Shown: piece after piece, positions 1-7,325 of the stretch
Position numbering within the stretch: position 1 is the stretch's first letter
Layout of the letters: the number at the start of each line of letters is the position of its first letter
Source of the DNA: Pelomonas sp. CA6
Lineage (GTDB): Bacteria; Pseudomonadota; Gammaproteobacteria; Burkholderiales; Burkholderiaceae_C
DNA: 64,000 bases
Direction of reading: 5' to 3'
Assembly: GCF_022549225.1 (NCBI RefSeq)
Contig: NZ_JAKZFD010000008.1
Location: 124,001 to 188,000, forward strand
Translations under genes and position numbers: made by a program
Notes under the pieces: model-generated
Told to the model about the DNA's origin: nothing
Database searches by the model: none
What the model saw: the letters and a program-made list of their open reading frames with translations, nothing else

Positions 1-914
1 TGGCGCGTCGCCTGGGCGACCGGGTCACGCACTGGATCACGCACAACGAGACCTTCGAGCACAGCACCTTCGGCCATGCCCTGGGCACGCACGCGCCGGG
101 CCTGACGCTGGGGCTGGATTCCTTCGCGGTCGCCCACCATCTGCTGCTGTCGCACGGGCTGGCGACGCAGGCGCTGCGCGCCGTGCTGCCACCCGGTGCG
201 CAGGTCGGCATCGCGCAAAGCATGGCGCCGGTGCGCCCGGCCAGCGACAGCGCGGCGGACCGCGCCGCCGCGCAGCTGATGCAGCTGCTGCACCAGCGCC
301 TGCACACCGACACCCTGCTGCTGGGCCGCTATCCACAAGAGTTGGAGACGCTCGGGCTGGACCTGTCGGCGCTGCGCGCGGGCGACCTGGAAACGCTCGC
401 ACAGCCGCTGGATTTTCTCGGCATCAACTACTACAACCCCAACCACATCCAGGCCACGCCCGCCGGCTCGCCGGTGCCGCTGATGGAGGCCGAGGCACCG
501 GCCGGCTGCGAGCGCACGGAGATGGGCTGGCCGGTGATGCCGCAGGGCCTCACCGAGCTGCTGCTGGCGCTGCGCCGCACGCATGGCGACCGGCTGCCGC
601 CGCTGGTCATCACCGAGAACGGCATGGCGCTCGCCGACACGGTCAGCGCCGACGGCCGCGTCGACGACCCGCGCCGCATCCGCTACCTCGACGCCCATCT
701 GCGCGCGCTGCATGCCGCGATGGCCTCAGGCGTCGACGTGCGCGGCTACTTCGTCTGGTCGCTGCTGGACAACTTCGAATGGGCCGAGGGCTACCGGCCG
801 CGCTTCGGCCTGGTCCACGTGGACTACGCGACGCAGCGGCGCCGGCCCAAATCCTCCTACCACTGGTACCGGGATCTGATCCGGGCACAGCCGGCCCCGA
901 AGGCCCCGCAATGA
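1..914 (+). CDS. GH1 beta-glucosidase, 3' part
   Basis: Open at the left window edge; codons read from base 3, so 303 C-terminal residues are visible. Glycoside hydrolase family 1 enzymes remove terminal beta-glucosyl units by a retaining mechanism. The nucleophile motif ITENG is intact (Glu codon 615-617). The acid/base region near bases 36-60 reads THNETF, where the family usually has NEP, so the proline after the catalytic Glu is replaced by Thr. Other family landmarks are FLGINYYNP, the SLLDNFEW stretch and GLVHVDY near the C-terminus. The stop codon overlaps the start of the MFS gene by 4 bp, which suggests co-translation and joint sugar uptake and hydrolysis. Confidence 0.93.
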   Translation, partial: ARRLGDRVTHWITHNETFEHSTFGHALGTHAPGLTLGLDSFAVAHHLLLSHGLATQALRAVLPPGAQVGIAQSMAPVRPASDSAADRAAAQLMQLLHQRLHTDTLLLGRYPQELETLGLDLSALRAGDLETLAQPLDFLGINYYNPNHIQATPAGSPVPLMEAEAPAGCERTEMGWPVMPQGLTELLLALRRTHGDRLPPLVITENGMALADTVSADGRVDDPRRIRYLDAHLRALHAAMASGVDVRGYFVWSLLDNFEWAEGYRPRFGLVHVDYATQRRRPKSSYHWYRDLIRAQPAPKAPQ

Positions 915-2167
915 ACGAGCCCGGCCCCGCCCCGACCGAGCCGCAGCGCCCGGTCGGCAAGCGCTTCATGGGCTTGCTGGCGCTGTCCAACCTGGGCCTG
1001 TGGATGGCCTTCTTCGCGCCGATCCAGGTGCTGCTCGCGCAGCAGATGGAGCGGATCGCGCCGATGCACAAGGAAGAGGCGCTGGGCTGGGTCACCGGCG
1101 TGGGCGCGCTGCTGGCGCTGCTGGCCAACCCGCTGTTCGGCGCGCTGTCGGACCGCTGTGCCTCCCGCTGGGGGCGGCGCCGGCCCTGGAATCTGGGCGG
1201 CGCCGTGCTGGGCGCGGCCGCCCTGGTGATGCTGGGGCGCTCGCGCACGCTGGGCGAGGTGATGCTGGGCTGGTGCGCGGTGCAGATCACGCTCAACGCC
1301 ATGCTGGCCGCGCTGAGCGCGGTGGTGCCCGACCAGGTGCCGGTGCCGCAGCGCGCGCTGTGCAGCGCCTGGTTCGGCGTGTCGCAACCGCTGGGCCTGG
1401 TGGTCGGCACGCTGGCCGTCACCACCGTGGCGGGCGGCATCGCGTCGGGCTATGCGCTGATCGCCGCGCTGCTGCTGCTGTGCGCGCTGCCCTTTGTGCT
1501 GGCGGTGCGCGACGTGCCCGGCGTGCCCGGCCCCGCGCGCGCGCGCGGGACGGCCTGGTTGGCAGGCTTCTGGATCAGCCCGCGCCGGCAGCCGGATTTC
1601 GCCTGGGCCTGGTTCACGCGCTTCCTGGTCAACCTGGGCAACGCGCTGGCCACGCTGTACCTGCTGTACTTCCTGCGCGACCAGCTGCATTACGAGGCGC
1701 TGCACCCCGGCGAGAGCGCCGAGGACGGGCTGATGGTGCTGGTGCTGATCTACACCGTGGGCGTCGTGCTGGCGGCCTTCGCGGGGGGCCTGCTGTCCGA
1801 CCGCTCGGGCCGGCGCCGTATCCACGTGCTGCTGTCCGGTGTCGTGATGGCCGCCGGCTGCCTGCTGCTGGCCGGGCCGCCCCACTGGTCGGCGGTGCGC
1901 GTCGCCGCGGGCCTGATGGGGCTGGGCTATGGCCTGTACATCGCCGTCGACCAGGCGTTGGTCACGCAGGTGCTGCCGGCCGCGGCCGATCGCGGCAAGG
2001 ACCTGGGCGTGCTCAACATCGCCAGCGCGCTGCCCCAGGTGCTGGCGCCCGCGCTGGCGGCGCTGCTCGTCACCCGGTTGGGCGGCTATGCGGCGCTGTA
2101 TGTCGCCGCCGCGGCCGTCACGCTGCTGGGCGGCGGACTGGTGCTGCGCATCCGCGGCGTGCCCTGA
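911..2167 (+). CDS. MFS transporter next to a beta-glucosidase
   Basis: 418-residue inner-membrane protein with about 12 hydrophobic segments. The start is ATG 911, overlapping the upstream stop codon as ATGA. The MFS loop motif appears as GALSDRCASRWGRRRP in the N-terminal half and again as GGLLSDRSGRRR in the C-terminal half, as expected from the two-fold family symmetry. A cytoplasmic start MNEPGPAP precedes the first helix. Translational overlap with the GH1 gene suggests transport of a glucoside or its sugar product; the substrate is inferred from context only. Confidence 0.88.
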   Translation: MNEPGPAPTEPQRPVGKRFMGLLALSNLGLWMAFFAPIQVLLAQQMERIAPMHKEEALGWVTGVGALLALLANPLFGALSDRCASRWGRRRPWNLGGAVLGAAALVMLGRSRTLGEVMLGWCAVQITLNAMLAALSAVVPDQVPVPQRALCSAWFGVSQPLGLVVGTLAVTTVAGGIASGYALIAALLLLCALPFVLAVRDVPGVPGPARARGTAWLAGFWISPRRQPDFAWAWFTRFLVNLGNALATLYLLYFLRDQLHYEALHPGESAEDGLMVLVLIYTVGVVLAAFAGGLLSDRSGRRRIHVLLSGVVMAAGCLLLAGPPHWSAVRVAAGLMGLGYGLYIAVDQALVTQVLPAAADRGKDLGVLNIASALPQVLAPALAALLVTRLGGYAALYVAAAAVTLLGGGLVLRIRGVP

Positions 2168-2191
2168 GCGAGGTTCGCGCCGCGGTCGGCC

Positions 2192-2638
2192 TCAGCCCTT
2201 GCCCTGCTGCGCCAGCTGCGCGCGGACCGACGCGTTGACCACGCGCAGCTCCGCCAGCGTGGCCTCGATGGCGACGCGGCGCTGCTCCAGTTCGGCGATC
2301 ATCTGATCGGTGCGTTCCAGCGTGTACTGCAGCTGGCGGGCGCGGCCTTCGCCGTGGTGGCCGTAGAGGTCGAGGTATTGCTTGATCTCCTCCAGGCTGG
2401 AGCCGATGGCCTTGCCGCGCAGAATGAGCTTGAGCCGCACGCGGTCGCGCTGCGAATACACGCGCGCGCCATTGATGCGCCGAGGCTCGATCAGCCCCTT
2501 GTCTTCGTAGAAGCGTATCGCGCGCGGCGAGAGATCGAACTCCCGGCACAGCTCGGTGATGCCATACAGCGGCTCCTGCGGTGCGCTGCTGCTGGCGGCC
2601 AGCACCTCCAGCGCCTCGGCCTTGCGTTTGCGATCCAT
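2192..2638 (-). CDS. MerR-family regulator, LiuR-like
   Basis: 148 residues. An N-terminal winged helix-turn-helix (YGITELCREFDLSPRAIRFY, residues about 26-45) is followed by VYSQRDRVRLKLILRG and a C-terminal coiled coil (residues about 100-145) for dimerisation. The RLKLILRGKAIGSSLEEI pattern resembles the LiuR type of MerR regulator that controls branched-chain acyl-CoA catabolism in proteobacteria. ATG 2638 was chosen because upstream in-frame codons encode Arg/Pro-rich residues unlike the family. It is transcribed divergently from the terpenoid-type operon that starts at 2809 and is the obvious candidate to regulate it. Confidence 0.85.
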   Translation of the reverse strand: MDRKRKAEALEVLAASSSAPQEPLYGITELCREFDLSPRAIRFYEDKGLIEPRRINGARVYSQRDRVRLKLILRGKAIGSSLEEIKQYLDLYGHHGEGRARQLQYTLERTDQMIAELEQRRVAIEATLAELRVVNASVRAQLAQQGKG

Positions 2639-2740
2639 GGTGACGGCCACGTCCAGTTCCAGTCCCCGCCTCGGCGGTATTGCCACGCCGTGCATCCTAC
2701 GTCGCCCCGGCGACCTCGCAGCCATGGTAATCACCTATGG

Positions 2741-2761
2741 GTCATCATGGTGACGTTAACG
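2741..2761. promoter_or_regulatory. Candidate MerR operator between regulator and SDR gene
   Basis: An imperfect palindrome GTCATCATGGTGAC (2741-2754) runs directly into the perfect palindrome CGTTAACG (2754-2761). It lies between the divergent MerR gene (start 2638) and the operon start (2809), where a MerR protein would bind. The dyads are seen; the function is inferred. Confidence 0.35.
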
Positions 2762-2808
2762 GAACATTGCGTCCATTCTGGTCATGTTTCCAAAACGGGA
2801 GCAGAGGC

Positions 2809-3687
2809 ATGGACGAGACAAGGACTGCGGCCTACCGCAGCGTGTTCAGACCCGGGCTGTTCGCCGACCGGCGCATCTGGGTCACGGGAGGAGGCTCGGG
2901 CATAGGCCGCTGCGTCGCACACGAGCTGGCCGCGCTGGGCGCCGAGGTGCTGATCTCGGGGCGCAGCGCCGACAAGCTGCAGCGCGTCGCCGCCGAGATC
3001 GCCGAGGACGGCGGCCGCTGCCGCTGGCGCGCCTTCGACATCCGCGACGAAGACGCGGTGCGGGGCCATGTCGGCGAGGCACTGGCCGAGGCCGGCCCGA
3101 TCACGGGCCTGGTCAACAACGCGGGCGGCCAGTTCCCGGCGCCGCTGACGGCCATCTCCAAGCGCGGCTTCGAGGCGGTGCTGGCCAACAACCTCACCGG
3201 CGGCTTCCTGATGATGCGCGAGCTGTACGCGCAATGCCTGCGCCAGCACGGCGGCGCCATCGTCAACATGACGGCCGACTTCCGCAACGGCATGCCCGGC
3301 ATGGCGCACAGCGGCGCGGCGCGCGCCGGCACGAGCAACCTGAGCATGAGCGCCGCGCTGGAATGGGCCGCGGCCGGCGTGCGCGTCAACGCGGTGGCGC
3401 CGGGCTGGGTGGCGTCCAGCGGCATGGACCGCTACGGGCCGGAGATGCGGCCGCTGATCCGGCGCCTGAAGGACCATGTGCCGCTGCGCCGCCTCGCCAC
3501 CGAGGCCGAGATCAGCGCCGCCATCGTCTTCCTGCTGTCGCCAGCGGCCGCCTTCATCACCGGCGTCACGCTGCAGATCGACGGTGGCGCGTCGCTGAGC
3601 AGCCCCCTGCTGCCGGTGCAGGACGGCCGCCCCGGCGCCGCGTTCGAGGGCTTCCACCGCGCGGTCCTGCCGGAGGTCCTGAAATGA
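2809..3687 (+). CDS. atuB: SDR oxidoreductase, AtuB-like, atypical active site
   Basis: 292 residues, first gene of the terpenoid-type operon. ATG 2809 is preceded by a GGGAGCAGAG Shine-Dalgarno region. The Rossmann cofactor motif TGGGSGIG and the NNAGG motif are present. The region HSGAARAG, then TSNLSM, then LEWA aligns with SDRs of the peroxisomal trans-2-enoyl-CoA reductase type, but the usual Tyr and Lys of YxxxK fall on Ser176 and Met180. In Pseudomonas the gene in this position, atuB, is thought to act on citronellol or citronellal. The assignment rests on position and fold; the catalytic competence is open. Confidence 0.68.
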   Translation: MDETRTAAYRSVFRPGLFADRRIWVTGGGSGIGRCVAHELAALGAEVLISGRSADKLQRVAAEIAEDGGRCRWRAFDIRDEDAVRGHVGEALAEAGPITGLVNNAGGQFPAPLTAISKRGFEAVLANNLTGGFLMMRELYAQCLRQHGGAIVNMTADFRNGMPGMAHSGAARAGTSNLSMSAALEWAAAGVRVNAVAPGWVASSGMDRYGPEMRPLIRRLKDHVPLRRLATEAEISAAIVFLLSPAAAFITGVTLQIDGGASLSSPLLPVQDGRPGAAFEGFHRAVLPEVLK

Positions 3688-5294
3688 GCCGCCTGCGATC
3701 ACGCCTGAATCCCGCGTCGGCCACTTTCGCCGCCAATGCGCAGGCCATGCACGCGCGGCTGTCGGCGCTGCGGGCGCTGGAGGCCCGTGTCGCGGCCGAA
3801 TCCGAATCCAAGCGCGAAAAGTTCGAGCAGCGCGGCCAGCTGCCGCCGCGCGAGCGCGTGGCGCGCCTGATCGACCGCGGCTCCGACTTCCTGGAGCTGT
3901 CCACGCTGGCGGGCCTGGCCATGCACGACGACGACGGTCAGCAGTCGGTGCAGGGCGGCGGACTGATCGTGGGCATCGCCCAGGTCGCCGGCAAGCGCGT
4001 GCTGATCAGCGCCAACGACGCCGCGATCAAGGGCGGCACCATCGCGCCCATGGGGCTGAAGAAGACCCTGCGCGCGCAGCAGATCGCGCTGGAGAACCGC
4101 CTGCCACTGATCTACCTGGTGGAAAGCGGCGGCGCGAACCTGATGTACCAGAGCGAGATGTTCGTCGAAGGCGGGCGCAGCTTCGCCAACCAGGCGCGGC
4201 TGTCGGCGCTGGGCATTCCGCAGATCGCCATCGTGCACGGCTCGTCCACCGCCGGCGGCGCCTACCTGCCCGGGCTGTCGGACTATGTGCTGCTGGTGCG
4301 CGAGCGCTCCAGCATCTACCTGGCCGGCCCGCCGCTGGTCAAGGCGGCGATCGGCGAGGACGTCGACGACGAGGAGCTGGGCGGCGCCGACACCCACGCG
4401 CGCGTGACCGGCCTGGGCGAATACCTGTGCGAGGACGACGCGCATGCGATCGCCACCGCGCGCGAGCTGATGCAGCTGCTGCCCTGGGACGCCCGCGCCG
4501 CGCGCGCGCCGGCGCCGGCGCCGCTGTTCGCCGCCGAGGAGCTGATGGGCGTGGTGCCGGCCGACGAGCGCGAGCCCTATGACGTGCGCGAGGTGATCGC
4601 GCGGCTGGTCGACGCGTCGGAGTTCCTCGAGTTCAAAGCCCTGCTCGCGCCCGACACCGTCTGCGGCCATGCGCGCATCGAGGGCCACACGGTGGGCCTG
4701 ATCGGCAACAACGGCCCCATCCAGCCCCAGGGCTCGACCAAGGCCGCCCAGTTCATGCAGCTGTGCGACCAGGCCGGCGTGCCGCTGGTCTTCCTGCAGA
4801 ACACCACCGGCTACATGGTGGGCCGCGAGGCCGAGCGCGGCGGTGCGATCAAGCATGGGTCCAAGATGATCCAGGCGGTCGCCAACGCGCGCGTGCCCAA
4901 GTTCACCATCGTGCTGGGCGGCAGCTTCGGCGCCGGCAACTACGGCATGTGCGGTCGCGGCTTCGACCCGCGCTTCATCTTTAGCTGGCCCAGCGCGCGC
5001 ACCGCGGTGATGGGCGGCGCGCAGGCGGCGCGGGTGATGGAGATCGTCCAGCGCGCCAAGCAGGAACGCACCGGGCGGCCAGTGGATGAGGCCGCGCTCG
5101 CCGCGATGAGCGCCCAGCTGCGCCAGCGCATCGAGCGCGAGTCCGGCGTGCTCTTCGGCACCGCGCGGCTGTGGGACGACGGCGTGATCGACCCGCGCGA
5201 CACGCGCGCCGTGCTCGCGCTGTGCCTGGACCTCGCGGACCAGGCGCGCGCACGCGAACTGCGGCCCAACACCTTCGGCGTCGCGCGGCTCTGA
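3684..5294 (+). CDS. atuC: Acyl-CoA carboxylase carboxyltransferase subunit (geranyl-CoA carboxylase beta-like)
   Basis: 536 residues. It transfers CO2 from carboxybiotin to an unsaturated acyl-CoA. Both halves of the carboxyltransferase fold are visible: GSSTAGGAYLPG near residue 183 and [20 protein letters not shown] near residue 412, followed by MGGAQAARV. Length and motifs match the beta subunits of methylcrotonyl-CoA and geranyl-CoA carboxylases. A paralogue lies at 60694-62301 in the leucine cluster, so this copy most likely serves the branched C10 substrate, as in the Pseudomonas atu locus. It overlaps the SDR stop by 4 bp. Confidence 0.82.
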   Translation: MSRLRSRLNPASATFAANAQAMHARLSALRALEARVAAESESKREKFEQRGQLPPRERVARLIDRGSDFLELSTLAGLAMHDDDGQQSVQGGGLIVGIAQVAGKRVLISANDAAIKGGTIAPMGLKKTLRAQQIALENRLPLIYLVESGGANLMYQSEMFVEGGRSFANQARLSALGIPQIAIVHGSSTAGGAYLPGLSDYVLLVRERSSIYLAGPPLVKAAIGEDVDDEELGGADTHARVTGLGEYLCEDDAHAIATARELMQLLPWDARAARAPAPAPLFAAEELMGVVPADEREPYDVREVIARLVDASEFLEFKALLAPDTVCGHARIEGHTVGLIGNNGPIQPQGSTKAAQFMQLCDQAGVPLVFLQNTTGYMVGREAERGGAIKHGSKMIQAVANARVPKFTIVLGGSFGAGNYGMCGRGFDPRFIFSWPSARTAVMGGAQAARVMEIVQRAKQERTGRPVDEAALAAMSAQLRQRIERESGVLFGTARLWDDGVIDPRDTRAVLALCLDLADQARARELRPNTFGVARL

Positions 5295-5340
5295 ACCTCG
5301 GCTCCGCGCCCCCGCGCCCCTCACTCAGGAGACTTCCGCC

Positions 5341-6495
5341 ATGCCATGGACCCATGAACACCAGGCGCTGTACGACACCGTCACCCGCTTCGTCGAGAAG
5401 GAACTCAACCCCCATGTCGCCCAGTGGGAAAGGGACGAACAGTTCCCCGCGCACGAGGTCTTCAAGAAGCTGGGCGCGCTGGGCCTGCTGGGCCTGAAGT
5501 ACCCCGAGGCCTACGGCGGCGCCGGCCTGGACTTTGGCTATTCCCTGGTGATGGCCGAGGCGCTGGGCAACTGCCATGTGGGCGGCGTGCCCATGGGCAT
5601 CGGCGTGCACACCGACTTCTGCACGCCGGCGCTGGCGCGCCATGGCAGCGACGCGCTGCGGCGCGAGTTCCTCGCGCCGTCCATCGCCGGCGATCTGGTG
5701 GGCTGCATCGGCGTGTCCGAACCGGGCGGCGGCTCCGACGTCGCGGCGGTCCGCACGCACGCGCGCAAGGACGGCGGCGACTACGTGATCAACGGCAGCA
5801 AGATGTGGATCACCAACGGTCTGCAGGCCGACTGGTGCTGTCTGCTGGTCAACACCGGCGACGGCCCGGTGCACAAAAACAAGAGCCTCATCATCGTGCC
5901 GCTGGATCTGCCCGGCGTGACGCGGCAGAAGATCGACAAGATCGGCATGAAGTCCTCCGACACCGCGCTGCTGTTCTTCGACGAAGTGCGCGTGCCGCGG
6001 CGCCACCTGATCGGCCAGGAGGGCTCGGGCTTCGCGCTGCAGATGATGCAGTTCCAGGAGGAGCGGCTCTGGGGCGCGGCCTCGTCACTGCGCCTGATGG
6101 ACCAGATGATCGACCAGACCATCGCCTACACGCGCCAGCGCCAGGCCTTCGGCCGCTCGCTGCTGGACAACCAGGTGATCCACTTCCGCCTCGCCGAGCT
6201 GCGCACCGAGGTCGAGGCGCTGCGCGCGCTGATCTACCGCGCCACCGAGCACTACGTCGCCGGCCAGGACGCCGCCCGGCTCGCCTCCATGAGCAAGCTC
6301 AAGTGCGGCCGGCTGATCCGCGAGGTCTCCGACGCCTGCCTGCAGTACTGGGGCGGCATGGGCTTCACCTGGGACAACCCCATCAGCCAGGTCTTCCGCG
6401 ATGGCCGGCTGCTGTCCATCGGTGGCGGCGCCGACGAGGTGATGCTGGGCATCATCTGCAAGCTCGAGGGCACGCTGCCCAAGGCGGGTGCATGA
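5341..6495 (+). CDS. atuD: Acyl-CoA dehydrogenase, citronellyl-CoA dehydrogenase-like
   Basis: 384 residues with a strong Shine-Dalgarno (CAGGAGAC) before ATG 5341. This FAD-dependent dehydrogenase introduces the alpha,beta double bond into an acyl-CoA. Family motifs are GVSEPGGGSD, SKMWITNG, the RQAFGRSL arginine segment and the C-terminal GGGADEVML. The neighbourhood (SDR, carboxylase pair, hydratase) matches AtuD, which makes geranyl-CoA from citronellyl-CoA. It could also accept other branched acyl-CoAs. No isovaleryl-CoA dehydrogenase gene is visible with the leucine cluster elsewhere in the window. Confidence 0.8.
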   Translation: MPWTHEHQALYDTVTRFVEKELNPHVAQWERDEQFPAHEVFKKLGALGLLGLKYPEAYGGAGLDFGYSLVMAEALGNCHVGGVPMGIGVHTDFCTPALARHGSDALRREFLAPSIAGDLVGCIGVSEPGGGSDVAAVRTHARKDGGDYVINGSKMWITNGLQADWCCLLVNTGDGPVHKNKSLIIVPLDLPGVTRQKIDKIGMKSSDTALLFFDEVRVPRRHLIGQEGSGFALQMMQFQEERLWGAASSLRLMDQMIDQTIAYTRQRQAFGRSLLDNQVIHFRLAELRTEVEALRALIYRATEHYVAGQDAARLASMSKLKCGRLIREVSDACLQYWGGMGFTWDNPISQVFRDGRLLSIGGGADEVMLGIICKLEGTLPKAGA

Positions 6496-7325
6496 ACGGC
6501 GCGTTGCCCGACACCCCGTCGCTGCAGCTGCTGCCGCGCGGCGGCGGCGTGCTGGAGATCCGGCTCAACCGCGTCGAGGCGCGCAACGCGCTGTCGCTGG
6601 CCATGGTGGACGAGCTGCGCCGCGCGCTCGCCTGGGCCGAGCAGCAGGCCGACCTGCGCGCGCTGCTGCTGCGCGGCAATGGCGGGCATTTCTGCGCTGG
6701 CGGCGACCTGAAGGACATGGTGCGGGCGCGCGAGGCTGCGGCCGCGCAGGGGCCGGCCGCGCTGGAGCGGCTCAACGCCGCCTTCGGCGAGCTGTGCCTG
6801 GCCTTCAACGACACGCCGCTGGCCACTGTCGCGGTGCTGGAAGGCTCGGTGATGGGCGGCGGCTTCGGCCTGGCCTGCGTCGCCGACCTGGTGCTGGCCG
6901 CGCGCTCGGTGTGCTTCCAGCTGCCCGAGACCCAGCTGGGCCTGGTGCCGGCGCAGATCGCGCCCTTCCTGGTGCAGCGCCTGGGCTATGCGCAGGCGCG
7001 CCGCCTCGCGGTCGGCGCGGGCCGGCTGGATGGCGAGCAAGCGCTGCGCCTGGGCCTGGTGCACGAGCTGCACGACGCCGCCGCGCTGGACGCCGCCGTG
7101 CAGGCGCAGCTGCGCCAGATCGCGCGCTGCGCGCCGCGCGCGCTGGCCGCCACCAAGGCGCTGATGGCACGCGCGCAGCAGGTCGCGGCGCGGGACCTGG
7201 TGCCCGAGGCCGCGGCCGTGTTCGCGCGCGCCGCGCTGGGCGACGAAGGGCGCGAAGGCCTGGCCGCGTTCGCCGAGCGGCGCGCGCCGCGCTGGGCCAC
7301 GGATCTGGGAGAAGCCGGTGTTTAG
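6492..7325 (+). CDS. atuE: Enoyl-CoA hydratase, isohexenylglutaconyl-CoA hydratase-like
   Basis: 277 residues of the crotonase family; ATG overlaps the preceding stop by 4 bp. The oxyanion-hole segments are GHFCAGGDLKDM and GSVMGGGFGLACVAD, and the catalytic-helix segment is PETQLGLVPAQIAPF. The first of the two glutamates of mitochondrial-type hydratases is Gly here (GGGFGL), a pattern shared with the LiuC gene of this window, which supports membership of the methylglutaconyl/isohexenylglutaconyl-CoA hydratase group. It would hydrate the carboxylated product of the neighbouring carboxylase. Confidence 0.78.
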   Translation: MNGALPDTPSLQLLPRGGGVLEIRLNRVEARNALSLAMVDELRRALAWAEQQADLRALLLRGNGGHFCAGGDLKDMVRAREAAAAQGPAALERLNAAFGELCLAFNDTPLATVAVLEGSVMGGGFGLACVADLVLAARSVCFQLPETQLGLVPAQIAPFLVQRLGYAQARRLAVGAGRLDGEQALRLGLVHELHDAAALDAAVQAQLRQIARCAPRALAATKALMARAQQVAARDLVPEAAAVFARAALGDEGREGLAAFAERRAPRWATDLGEAGV

